Of a stretch of 64,000 nucleotides of DNA, positions 40,518 through 50,024 are shown in pieces (the stretch's first letter is position 1; every line of letters starts with the position of its first letter). This DNA is from Fragilariopsis cylindrus CCMP1102 (Eukaryota; Bacillariophyta; Bacillariophyceae; Bacillariales; Bacillariaceae), in NCBI GenBank assembly GCA_900095095.1, contig FMBT01000295.1:558001-622000 (forward strand). The letters run 5' to 3'. The notes below the pieces were generated by a model, which did not search any database, had not been told where the DNA came from, and saw only the letters and a list, made by a program, of their open reading frames with translations. The translations under genes were made by a program, and so were the position numbers.

Positions 40518-41338
40518 GATTGATCGTACAGTAATGTAATTGTTATTTCTTGTCGCCGCCGTCTTTTTTTATTTTTAATTGTTGTTGAAAGAAGTGTTTC
40601 GCTTCTCTTTCTTTGGACGCGAACTCAGAAGAAGGAAGACTACTGTAGTAGTAGTAGTAGTATTAGTAGTATCAGTAGTAGTATTAGTATCGGTAGCAGT
40701 AGAAAGATCCACCTTGGTAGACAATTAATAGTTGGACTAAATATATCTGATCGTTCTAATAATACATAGCTTGTATAAGAAGTGTGGACCTGGGACTGCA
40801 ACTGGTGATGTTTCTACTGGACTTCGTCTGTGGACAAAAATGTGGCCTTCGTTTGATAGTGATTTTGTCAAGTTTGTTCCTAAAATGAAATTGAAATTCG
40901 AAAATGTGGATAAAAATTGGAGGACATACTCGTTGCCCGCCTATTTGATCCACGAAATCTTCCGAGTTGGACAAATTTTGCGCGCTTCTTCCCGGGTCGG
41001 TCATAAAAGAAACTAAATCAGTATATTTAAGTGCGACCCTGTAATTAATGGTATGATGTTCTGTTCTAAATTTACATTTAAAATCCTTTACAACAATGTA
41101 CACTTGGTTTTTTTTTAATAAGGAGCACCTCGATCGCCAAAGGTGCACCAACTTTACGTGAGAGATACTACGATATAAATGTGGTACATTTAGAAACCAC
41201 AACAAATCCGAACATACAAGACTGTAGGAAGAACTCTTTTCATGTACAAGTTTTACAAAAGAAAGTTATCGATCGAGACAAAGAAACTCTACTAAATGCG
41301 TGTAGAAAAGAATATTATTGGTTGTCAATATTAATACT
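40518..41338. other. Divergent intergenic region, unexplained frames
   Basis: Upstream of the 38466 gene (-) and 41339 gene (+). Contains a (GTA)n microsatellite at about 40640-40695. A minus frame of 149 codons (40756-41205) overlaps a plus frame of 81 codons; neither has recognisable motifs, so I do not call a gene, but it might be the remnant of a mobile element. Confidence 0.45.
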
Positions 41339-42694
41339 ATGAACAACAAGTCTCGAAAGATGCATGGTTTGTTATATCAAACAAAATCGGGTGAGGAGGA
41401 GGAAGGAAAACGAATTCGAAGGAATATTTACTATCCCGTCACCCAGCATGCTGTACAACCGAAACCAACAAATAATGCGACATCCACTACTTGCCCAACA
41501 AATACATTGATATCAGCACCCATTTTTATTGAAGAGCAGAGACTACAGCCGATGTCGGAAAGCAGCAATAGCAGCAATAATTCTACTGATAATGATAGTG
41601 CTAAATTTCCAGGAAAGAAAAGATCACGTGCCACCAATCCAACAACAACAACAACAACGGACGAATTACGGATAGAAGCTACTAGTAGTAGCAGTAACAA
41701 TGATTATGATATGAATAGTATCATCGATGAAATTGAAGCAGCAACTACAAATAGCAATAACCACAAGTACTCCTCGTTGTACTTGAAAGGGGTTCGAGTA
41801 TCATCCTTCCAAGGCAGGAGTGGTAGAAAATTGTGTGAAGAAAACAACAACAAGAATGATATATTGCTGCTTCAAGCATTGAAAGATCTAGTCAAACATC
41901 AAGCAGGTTCGTCATCATGGAGGACGATAAAGGTTCATAATTGTAGCCCATCAATCGTAGAGACTGTATTATTGTCATCGCCCAGCTCTGTTGTCAATTT
42001 TGAGGAAATACATCTAGTAAATATGCATGATGATGATGATGAAGAAGAAACAAATAATGATGATTCATTAATATTATTACAGCCGATACAATCATCTAAT
42101 CGCGCACATATAAAGCATGTCGAACAAGTTACTACGTTTACTCTTATCATGAACTTATTGAATAAAACAGTACGACTAAAACGACTGGTATTAAAGAATT
42201 GTAATCTGCAAGATTCAAATTTGTTCCAGATTATGAATATTCTATGCCGTAATCATTCCAAGACATTAGAAAGTCTTGATCTACGTTACAATATGTTTAC
42301 ATCAATATCTATCCGATCCGTATTGGCAATTCACCTACGATCATCGTTACATTCATTGAAATCTCTTTCATTACGTCAAGGAATTAGATGCGTTGTGAAT
42401 CCAAAAGTACGTGATGCTATTCTTCAAGGCTTACAACATAACCAAGTCATTTTAGAATCCATCGACATCTTTGATTATGATAGATACATACAACATTTTT
42501 TGGATATAAATCGATCTGGAAGACGGAAGGTACTCTGTAACGAAAACTTTCCGAGAAGCTTGTGGCCAATTTTATTGGAACGTACAACAGCAGATATCCC
42601 TCCTGGTAGAAGAAGAATTGCTGTCCGTCAAGTTAATGTAGTGTATCATATGTTCCGGAATGGTGGACCCTTGTTACTTCAACAGCAACAATAA
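41339..42694 (+). CDS. LRR-like protein with disordered N-terminus
   Basis: Single exon, ATG at 41339, 451 residues. The first ~150 residues are low-complexity (Ser, Asn, Thr runs) and basic, with KKRSRATN as a possible nuclear signal. The C-terminal part shows leucine-rich repeats of the ribonuclease-inhibitor style: LKRLVLKNCNLQDSNLFQIM, then TLESLDLRYNMFTSISIRSVL and SLKSLSLRQGIRC, with a degenerate earlier unit around FEEIHLVNMHDDD. Such horseshoe domains mediate protein-protein contacts; no catalytic domain is visible and the partner is unknown. It converges on the 42813 gene with only 118 bases between the two stop codons. Confidence 0.78.
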   Translation: MNNKSRKMHGLLYQTKSGEEEEGKRIRRNIYYPVTQHAVQPKPTNNATSTTCPTNTLISAPIFIEEQRLQPMSESSNSSNNSTDNDSAKFPGKKRSRATNPTTTTTTDELRIEATSSSSNNDYDMNSIIDEIEAATTNSNNHKYSSLYLKGVRVSSFQGRSGRKLCEENNNKNDILLLQALKDLVKHQAGSSSWRTIKVHNCSPSIVETVLLSSPSSVVNFEEIHLVNMHDDDDEEETNNDDSLILLQPIQSSNRAHIKHVEQVTTFTLIMNLLNKTVRLKRLVLKNCNLQDSNLFQIMNILCRNHSKTLESLDLRYNMFTSISIRSVLAIHLRSSLHSLKSLSLRQGIRCVVNPKVRDAILQGLQHNQVILESIDIFDYDRYIQHFLDINRSGRRKVLCNENFPRSLWPILLERTTADIPPGRRRIAVRQVNVVYHMFRNGGPLLLQQQQ

Positions 42695-42812
42695 TAATAT
42701 TGTAGAGTCAAATTATAAGTTAATAATCATAATCTAATCATAATAAAACTTGAAGGGTTGCTTGATCATTAATAAGATAAAATAAAATAAAATAGAACAC
42801 TTTTTCTTGGTG

Positions 42813-43679
42813 TTACAATTCATAGTCCATGGTTTTAGTGTAAACCCGAATTTTTTGTTTGAGGGAACTCATGGTCGGTACTATTAATTGTTCAACGTAG
42901 TACCCATCAGCACTAACAATGTAAATTGTTACTCGGTCGGTTTGAAGTGGTCGTTGTTCAACAGTTACACCATCGCCTTCCTTGGTACCCAAGCCCGATC
43001 GTGGTTTGATGGAAGTTAGGTGCTTCATCCATGGATCATTTTCCACAACCGTAATAGCTGATTTCTCCTCTAAAATAACAACCTTTCTATTTACTTTTTC
43101 CTTGATATGTATACCATGATAATGATCGATTGGTTGGATCACAAATTCAGCCTTAGGTGTAAAGACACCATGTAAATATTCCATCATTTCATAATAGTAC
43201 ACTGCCATTCCCGGTAAAAGAGGTACCACAGCTAACACTAATACATATCCCTCAAACCGATCCGAATCGATACGATTGCCTTGATACGTACGAAGTGTTC
43301 CCACGTCGTACAGAGCATCTGGATTATCATCTGCGGTACCGATCATCCCTTCCTCCATTAAGAGTTTCGTACAAAGACCGGGACATTGTAGATACACGTG
43401 ACCGTATACATGTGATTGGCAATGTTCAAGTAGATCACGACAATTTGGTAATATATCCTTATCGAAAGGCGCAAATTGACTTTTATCCAATACAGGAATA
43501 CCATTGACAATTATTGGAGATGGATTTTCCTTGTCGTCATCGTTGTTGTTTTTGTTTTTGCCATGATTGTTCTCTTCTACATGCTGGGACGTACAATAAC
43601 AAGAAACGACGATCAGTAAAATTATTTGCAGTACTGATGAAGAAGCCTTAGCCTTACTATTGCTCCTAGATGGCATCAT
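42813..43679 (-). CDS. Secreted GPX/thioredoxin-fold-like protein without catalytic Cys
   Basis: 288 residues, ATG at 43679. An N-terminal signal peptide is visible (SSVLQIILLIVVSCYCTS). The domain ALYDVGTLRTYQGNRIDSDRFEGYVLVLAVVPLLPG resembles the start of glutathione peroxidases (LYDF...G..I.L..Y.GKVVLIVNVAS), and the following helix and EFVIQPID strand fit the same fold, but the peroxidatic Cys or Sec position is not a Cys here (VVPLLPG). Cys residues lie earlier (NCRDLLEHC, QCPGLC) and may form disulfides. So an exported, probably non-peroxidase member, role unknown. The fold assignment is by pattern only. Confidence 0.7.
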   Translation of the reverse strand: MMPSRSNSKAKASSSVLQIILLIVVSCYCTSQHVEENNHGKNKNNNDDDKENPSPIIVNGIPVLDKSQFAPFDKDILPNCRDLLEHCQSHVYGHVYLQCPGLCTKLLMEEGMIGTADDNPDALYDVGTLRTYQGNRIDSDRFEGYVLVLAVVPLLPGMAVYYYEMMEYLHGVFTPKAEFVIQPIDHYHGIHIKEKVNRKVVILEEKSAITVVENDPWMKHLTSIKPRSGLGTKEGDGVTVEQRPLQTDRVTIYIVSADGYYVEQLIVPTMSSLKQKIRVYTKTMDYEL

Positions 43680-44215
43680 TTGCGTATCGGGTTGGCGATT
43701 GTAGCCGTACAGTATTCAGTATGTTACTCATCGCAACATAAAGGTATGCTGCTTTTGTGCTTTTGAGAGGAGTGTTTTAGAATAAAAGACAACTTCAAAC
43801 TTCAAATCTATTTTCAAAATTGCCTATCGATTTCGAGATAAATTCACGCGGAGGGGAGGTACCGCTAGGTGCATGTAACGGTTCTTGAACCGAACCGAAA
43901 TCAACCATCCCCTTAAATAAGATTGATTTTTGATGAGTAGTAGTGTGCTATTCCGTCCGCGCCCCGAGTTGTATATTTCCCCCCTTTCAATGGAGGGTCG
44001 AGGAAACTTGTAATATTTTGGGGTTATTTTTTGTTTTGTTTCGCTATTAGTAGTATGTCCCATTATGAATTATGAATTATTATGATTTGAGGCACAATGG
44101 TCAATGGTACAATAAACAACAACGAACAACGCCAAACAGCACAAGTTGATTATCATTCGGATCATCTATCTTCTCCACGACAATAATATATATCCTACAA
44201 CTACAAAAAACAACA
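43680..44215. other. Divergent intergenic region
   Basis: Between the GPX-like gene (-) and the DHHC gene (+). Includes a short palindrome, CGGTTC-TT-GAACCG, near 43880. An 79-codon minus frame at 43824-44063 is unsupported. Confidence 0.5.
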
Positions 44216-46221
44216 ATGGTGTCATCAGCGGTGGCTAGCAATCCGACTTCGTCTTCGTCTTCGTCTTCTCGACGAGCCTTTACTGTGGGAGGACGTCGTT
44301 TTGTATTCAACAGGGAAAACGTCATAGACTCCACCGTTGAAATATGCACTAAATTTGTAGAAACAATCGTATTAATATTAGGACCAATATTAATCTGTTT
44401 CGCATCGACCATCATTCTTGGTCTTAGTTATACATTTTTCTACATCTATTTACCCATGATGAAAATGGCATTGGTGGAGGCATCTCCACTACGAAAAGTT
44501 ATGGAAATTGGTGGAAATGTTACCTTTGTGGTCTTTATTTTAATTGAAATTATTTTTAATTATTTTATGTGTGTGACTACCAGAAATAATGGTCCCTCCT
44601 ATGAAAAGGTGGTTCGTGAATTAGCGGAATCCACAAATTTTGATTATCCAACATCGCCTCAAAATTTGGCTCGATTCCGACATGACTTTAATGATAAAAT
44701 GATGTTACGGATGCGACGAAGACAGGCACGGGATGCCGAACGACGACAACAACAACAGCAGCAACATCAACATTCTTCGTCCTGTAATGACGGAAATTGT
44801 AGCATCAATGATGCTGCTGTAGCAACAACAACAACTACCACTACTACGACCACAACACTCAATGATGATAACAATAACAATGGGAGCGAAAAGGTTACAC
44901 TCAGAAAGACCGCCAAACAACAATCCAACACCGCGACGACGACGACTAATGGTACCGTCGCACCGATCCAGCAAATACGAAGTTGGATGATCATGTAAGT
45001 ATTATATATATATTAAATATGGAGTATTTTAAAAAAGAAAAAGAACGAAACTGTTGTAAATGCTCGATTTCATTCATTCATTCATTCATTCATTCCTCCG
45101 CATTTTTTTCTTTTTCTTTCACACCACATTACATTAACATTACAGGGCCCCCGATGAATGGGGTTACTGTCAAAAAACTAATCAACCAAAACCACCACGG
45201 TCACATTATGATTACGTGAGTAAATCCTTAGTGATGTGTATGGACCATTACTGCCCATGGATGTTTAACGCAAGTAAGTAGTAGTAGTCTTTGCATATTA
45301 CAGTATGTGTATGATTTTATCCTATCCTATCCTATCATATGCAGTGAGTGAGTGAGTTATATGGAAACGTATGTTCTCCTTGCAAAAACAACACTTCTCG
45401 TATTTTTTCTTTTTTAAACTCACCATTGACTTTGGACATATTATATATTATCTTTCTATCTCTATCTCTTCGTTACGGTACTCGCACAATCAATCGTTAC
45501 ATAAACACACATATACACACACAAATAACCAACCTACCTACTACTGCTACTACTACAATTATTCTACAAAACGAAAAAATATATTATTCAAGTTGGATAC
45601 TTCAATTATCGGTATTTTGTCAACTTTTTAGTATATGTATTTATTGGTATGACGTACGGGGCCATCATTTGTTACAGACCATTCATTAATTCGACGTCGA
45701 CCTTTTATCGGCAGCAGGTTGCACACTATCGTAAAACGGGTGTGTGGTCGCATTTACATCCCTATACACCCATTAATTCAGAGCGGATGCCATTATCATT
45801 ATCTTTTATGTTATGTTTAGCCGTGGGATTAGCTGTATCGTGTTTGGGAGGGTTTCATATCTATTTAGTACTCACGGGACAGACAACAATCGAATTCCAT
45901 GCAAATTTTGTCCACAAATCCAAGGCTAAACGTTCGGGACAGAAATATCGAAACCCATATGATATGGGATGGAAAAGAAATTGGCAACAAGTGTATGGTT
46001 ATCGTTCGTCGATGGTATTGTCATTTCTAATTCCTTCGACTAGAGAACCTGATTACCTACCAGTACCAATAAGTGGAGAGGAAGGGAAACGTCTGCATTT
46101 GCGAGAGACCAACAGCAACAAGAACAACAGAAGTATCGAAGACGGTAATGACAACGACGATGACAACAGTATGCAACTGCAACAAACAAAGCCTCTCCTC
46201 AACCCGGTTAGCATTGTATAA
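44216..46221 (+). CDS. DHHC-type protein S-acyltransferase with DHYC core (3 exons)
   Basis: Exons 44216-44994, 45146-45273 and 45593-46221; introns GT-AG (GTAAGT donors), 511 residues. Protein S-acyltransferases attach palmitate to Cys on the cytosolic face of endomembranes. Exon 1 has two membrane helices (VETIVLILGPILICFASTII and GNVTFVVFILIEIIFNYFM) and a long low-complexity loop. Exon 2 encodes the core: WGYCQKTNQPKPPRSHYDYV, then VMCMDHYCPWMFNA, with D-H-Y-C at about 293-296. Exon 3 starts GYFNYRYFVNFLVYVF, gives two more helices, and has the GQTTIEF and NPYDMGWKRNWQQVYG blocks typical of the family. The zinc-binding Cys pairs of the usual Cys-rich domain are largely missing (see finding). 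The acceptor at 45592 was chosen because it restores the GYFNYRYF block. Confidence 0.9.
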
Positions 46222-46850
46222 CGATTTTTCTTCACTATTCTATTTACTATTACTCTCATTCTCAGAATATGCAATTTAATACAAAATTATTGCAACACAT
46301 CTTTTGCCTTTTTGCCGTTTGCGGTTCCATTTAGAAGAGAAGAAGAAGAGAGAATAACCTACTCCGCATTTTCTCTTTCCGCATGTATAACTTTACATTC
46401 ATTTATAATTAATATTTTCAGTACTTCTAGTGAATTCAGTTTACCTACTTGTAATTCAGTCTGATGCATCGAGGTATTATGTTACTAGTATATACTAGGA
46501 CCTATACCAAGTATGCTGTATTGTTGTATTAATAATATGTACTACTATCTAGTGAAAGTGAATTGAAATTTCATTCGTGATTAGAGCAAACCAGTCGCGC
46601 GCTAAAAACCACGTCTGAGGACATTCGCTTTCGCCGCCAATCATTTATTTTTTCGTAGTTCCTCTTTACGTGAAACCCTAAAGCAAAAGCAAATCATCGT
46701 CTACGGCTATAATAGTAGAGAGTAACAGAAGAAACTATTATTCAATAAGGTAGAGTATTTTTGAATAGAAGGCAAGAACAAAGAACATTCAGGCGACAGC
46801 ATAGTAGACAAGAGCAACCATCATTTGAATTTGCAATCGAACTTCACACC
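46222..46850. other. Intergenic region, no supported gene
   Basis: Between two plus-strand genes. A GAAGA-rich patch near 46336 and otherwise AT-rich sequence; the end is the leader of the next gene. Confidence 0.5.
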
Positions 46851-47348
46851 ATGCCACACACCTACTCCGGAAACAAGCGGACCAAACGACCTGATTTTCG
46901 ACCGAATGGGAAACGTCGTCTCAAAGCTTTACAAGTCACCGTCGAAAATGATCGGTTAGCACGTGTAGCTGCGAATGAACTCAAAGCCAAGGGGATGTCG
47001 ACAATACCTAGACATGAGAAATTAGCACCTGTCACAGCGGCAGAACTGGAACAGCAACTAAAAAAGAAGAAGAAAGCGCAAGAGACATTTCCAGAAATGA
47101 AACGATATCGGGCACTGCTGAAATTATTGAGACAAATTGTGGTGTTGGAAGAAAAACGAGAAAGTGGTGTGGTGTTGAATGATGCACAAATAGCTAAAGT
47201 AAATAGATTTGATGGTTTGGCAGCAGAACTAGAAGAGTTGCAGCAGAGTCTTGACAGTAGTGAGGATGAGGATGGTGTAGATGAAGATGAAGATGAGGAA
47301 AGTGAAGGTGAAGATGATGAAAGTGAAGGTGAAGCAGATGAAGAATAA
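46851..47348 (+). CDS. Small basic-to-acidic protein with PYM/eIF2A-like helical motif
   Basis: ATG at 46851, 165 residues. The N-terminus is very basic (NKRTKRPDFRPNGKRRLKAL). Residues ~85-130 read RYRALLKLLRQIVVLEEKRE, then SGVVLNDAQIAKVNRF and LAAELEEL, the charged two-helix pattern found at the C-termini of PYM/WIBG and eIF2A and in other RNA- or ribosome-linked proteins. The last 30 residues are almost entirely Asp/Glu/Ser. The layout suggests a nuclear or ribosome-associated factor but the rest of PYM is not seen, so the family is not assigned. The frame is open further upstream without an ATG. Confidence 0.75.
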   Translation: MPHTYSGNKRTKRPDFRPNGKRRLKALQVTVENDRLARVAANELKAKGMSTIPRHEKLAPVTAAELEQQLKKKKKAQETFPEMKRYRALLKLLRQIVVLEEKRESGVVLNDAQIAKVNRFDGLAAELEELQQSLDSSEDEDGVDEDEDEESEGEDDESEGEADEE

Positions 47349-47430
47349 ACGTGAGGAAGGGAGAGATTTATTGCTGTAATGATCCAAATAATCGCAGCTT
47401 TGGAAGCATTGTATCTCTAACTACCTGACA

Positions 47431-48420
47431 ATGACATCATTAACTAATGAGCAAAGAAGATCAGTTTATGATCTCATGACAGTTGGATTGCTGGGGGGAT
47501 CCCTGGTTTACAACACTGAATTCATACTAGTACAGGTCAAAAAGATATTGCCACACAAGGAATTAATTCCAGGTCTTACACCTGATAATTACTTCAAACC
47601 AGATTCGAATTATCACTGTGCACATGTCCAACTTCCAGTATTTATATGTACATGGTGTCTATTATTGACTTTACTAACTATAGCACTTACATTGTTACTG
47701 ATCCTACATTTCTGCTACATTTTTGTTATATTGAAAGAGAAGAGAAACAATGCAAGTATGACCATGATTTATGGTCTTCTATGTTAAATGTGGCTGCAGC
47801 TCTACTGGAAAAGATTACATCATTTCAATTCTTAGTTAGATTCTACCTAAGTTATACTACTCTACATCTTGATCATATTATGTCATACTAGAAAATACCA
47901 TGAGCGCATCTTCAAAAGAGTAGCATTCCCCACTCCTTTCTATATAGCTCTGAGTTATACACAATCAGATGGTGCTGCTGTCTAATTAACCATCTTGTTT
48001 CCTTACCTGCCAAATCATGTGTGGTACAACTCCAACAGTGGTGGGTCTTCTTCCTCCTTGACCATATAAATTACACAGAATTGTTATGTTAATCCTAGAC
48101 CCCCACTTACCAGATATCATCTTGGGATTCTTCTTCTTCTTCTCTACTTGTTTGGCATATCAATGATATTTCCTATCTCGTTTGCACTGTCCTCAAATTT
48201 AACACTGTCTGTTAGGTTTCAACTACTAAAGTAGGTTTTAACAATGTTGACTATGTGCAGTAATAATAGCATAGTGAAGGTTAAATTAACTCGATCATCT
48301 CAACAACCACAAAACAATCTAATTTATTCAATCATCTTGGCTATTGAATGTGATGGAAATACTAGTATTTATGCTATTAGTACGATACACTCTTGTACTG
48401 CTCAACTGTGTAATAGGCAT
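47431..48420 (+). pseudogene. Decayed Tc1/mariner-like transposase (tentative)
   Basis: ATG at 47431 begins MTSLTNEQRRSVYDLM, the style of the N-terminus of stramenopile Tc1/mariner transposases (LTNEQR-x-x-(V/I)Y). After that the frame is broken repeatedly. Farther on, in another frame near 48080-48155, LDPHLPDIILGFF followed by LAYQ resembles the PP-x-SPDLN-x-LDLGFF-x-x-x-Q-S-L-x-Y-Q stretch that surrounds the second catalytic Asp region, and a C-terminal segment around 48330-48420 has a conserved-looking V-M-E-I motif. Many stops and shifts mean it is inactive. Terminal inverted repeats were not found. Could also be coincidence of a low-complexity region. Confidence 0.4.
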
Positions 48421-48428
48421 AAAATTAA

Positions 48429-48444
48429 GGGGGGGGGGGGGGGG
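48429..48444. repeat. G16 homopolymer
   Basis: Sixteen consecutive G at the 3' edge of the transposon relic; rare in AT-rich DNA and prone to length error. Confidence 0.9.
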
Positions 48445-48733
48445 TTCACTATTTATAATTATTATGTACAATAAACAGATGTTGGATAATTCCTCTTTTC
48501 GACACCGCCAAAAACGCGATGCGTCAATCGTGGTTGAAAAGTGACATCACGACGCCACGAACAAATAAAAGCTCATACATGATGAGCGAAAAAGAGTTAC
48601 GATCGCTTCTTTTTCTTTTGTCGCTCTCAGTTGATGAATGGTTTTTGTAGTACATAAAGTATACAATCAGAATAGAGAAAGCATTCTAACTATAACAGCA
48701 ATAAAATTTATCTATACAATAACCTTCGCAACA

Positions 48734-49252
48734 ATGATGATAATGAAATCAATAATAGGACATCGTAGTAGTGTACCATCCTTATTTGCAGTTGCCTCGA
48801 AGAAACGGCCTATCATTTCAGCACGTCGTTGTTTCTTGTCTATCACAAATGTAACTCGGGAAATGATAATCGACGAAATATCAAAGGATGAGGATATGCG
48901 TAATGATGCCACCTATTCTCTTTCTTTCGCCTCTGACGACGATTCCGGATTCTCTCCACTCTCCAGAGATTTGAATACACGAGAAAGGGAACAGCTTTCC
49001 ATCAGTAAGAATCAATTATTACTACATGTAGTATTGCGACAACAGGATGATCCAGTACCAGTAATAAGCTTCAGCAGAAAACAAGAAGATAGCAGCAATA
49101 GATATAGCAATTACTATCTGTACGACAGCACGATCTTTTCTTCCATTGCACCATCATTATCAAAGTTGTCAGCACCAACAACACAATTCAATATTTTTAC
49201 TGCTACCACCCATCATAATTCAAACCAATATCAAAACAACACCATAGCATAA
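48734..49252 (+). CDS. Possible small mitochondrial protein, unknown
   Basis: The frame opens at ATG 48638, but the in-frame ATG at 48734 gives a more natural leader: MIMKSIIGHRSSVPSLF, then KKRPIISARRCFLSITNVTR, resembling a mitochondrial presequence. The following 120 residues are polar and Ser/Asn-rich, with a short ordered stretch (EMIIDEISKDEDMRND; LLLHVVLRQQDDPVPVISF). No known family. The frame length and the leader argue for a gene; the composition of the second half argues for caution. Confidence 0.45.
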   Translation: MMIMKSIIGHRSSVPSLFAVASKKRPIISARRCFLSITNVTREMIIDEISKDEDMRNDATYSLSFASDDDSGFSPLSRDLNTREREQLSISKNQLLLHVVLRQQDDPVPVISFSRKQEDSSNRYSNYYLYDSTIFSSIAPSLSKLSAPTTQFNIFTATTHHNSNQYQNNTIA

Positions 49253-50024
49253 TAATATAAAATAAAATAATAATACTATTTTAGAAAAAAAAGTCAATTT
49301 TATAACAGTGCATCTCCCTACTACTTACTAGCTATTGTAGTGACGCTAGTATGATAATAGTACAAATATGCCGACTAGCTATTATTGCATTGTTGTGATC
49401 GAATTACTCATTCTTTTGTAATCTTTTCGATCCACGTTTCAAAGATTTTCACACGTCTCAATATTTCTAGTCTGTACTTTGTACGCGCGTTCACGTGATT
49501 TTCTTTTTGTACAGAATTCATCGCTTACGTTTCTTCTAATCATGATACTACTTCCTCCGTGCACCGGAAAACACGCATTGGTATATATTAAGGAATTTTC
49601 ACATAATAAAAGGATGGAGAGTGAGTCAAAAACTTTCAAAATCTCATTTTATTTTTTTAATTTCCTGTCGATTAGGTAGGTTTTAAGGGTTCTCCAACCT
49701 TCTATAGTGTTAATTATTTATGCGATAGCCCACTGCGCGTTTTCCGGTGAACGGAGGAAGTAACGTTAATAGTATGACAGCTACCGTAAGTATGACACAT
49801 CATAAAACCTCATTATCTTCACATCCATCATTCAACCAGCAGGACACCTTATTTCATATTTCGACTCCCTCGTCGACCTTTGTTTTTTATTACCTAATAT
49901 ATCGACGTCCGGAATCTGGTTTCGCATCAAGCTAGCCAATTCTATTTGTCGACGGAAACTTGTGAAATTGAAGAGATCCAAGAACAAAAAAGTTCAGCTT
50001 TCCTTCCAGTCCAGAGAGAATAAT
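49253..50024. other. Intergenic region with MITE
   Basis: Upstream of the alanyl-tRNA synthetase gene. Holds MITE copy 1 (49549-49762). No gene. Confidence 0.6.
49549..49762. mobile_element. MITE copy 1 (CTTCCTCC family), TA-flanked
   Basis: A 210-bp element 49551-49760 bounded by ~30-bp terminal inverted repeats that start CTTCCTCCGTGCACCGG and end in the complement CCGGTGAACGGAGGAAG, with three mismatches over the arm. It is flanked on both sides by TA, consistent with Tc1/mariner-type insertion. No coding capacity. The interior shares blocks with copy 2 at 54177 (AGGAATT, AATAAAAGG, GTAGGTTTTAAGGGT-like, TGCGATAGC). It lies 265 bases upstream of the AlaRS ATG. Confidence 0.85.

Larger units (their letters stand above)
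47349..48637. other. Gene-free stretch holding a transposon relic
   Basis: Contains the probable decayed Tc1/mariner-like element (47431-48420) and a G16 homopolymer. No intact gene. Confidence 0.5.

Noticed and set aside
40756-41205. 149-codon minus frame overlapping an 81-codon plus frame
   Set aside because: No recognisable motif, no ATG context or family signal; left as unexplained intergenic sequence.
43824-44063. 79-codon minus-strand frame
   Set aside because: No motif or homologous pattern; in a divergent promoter region.
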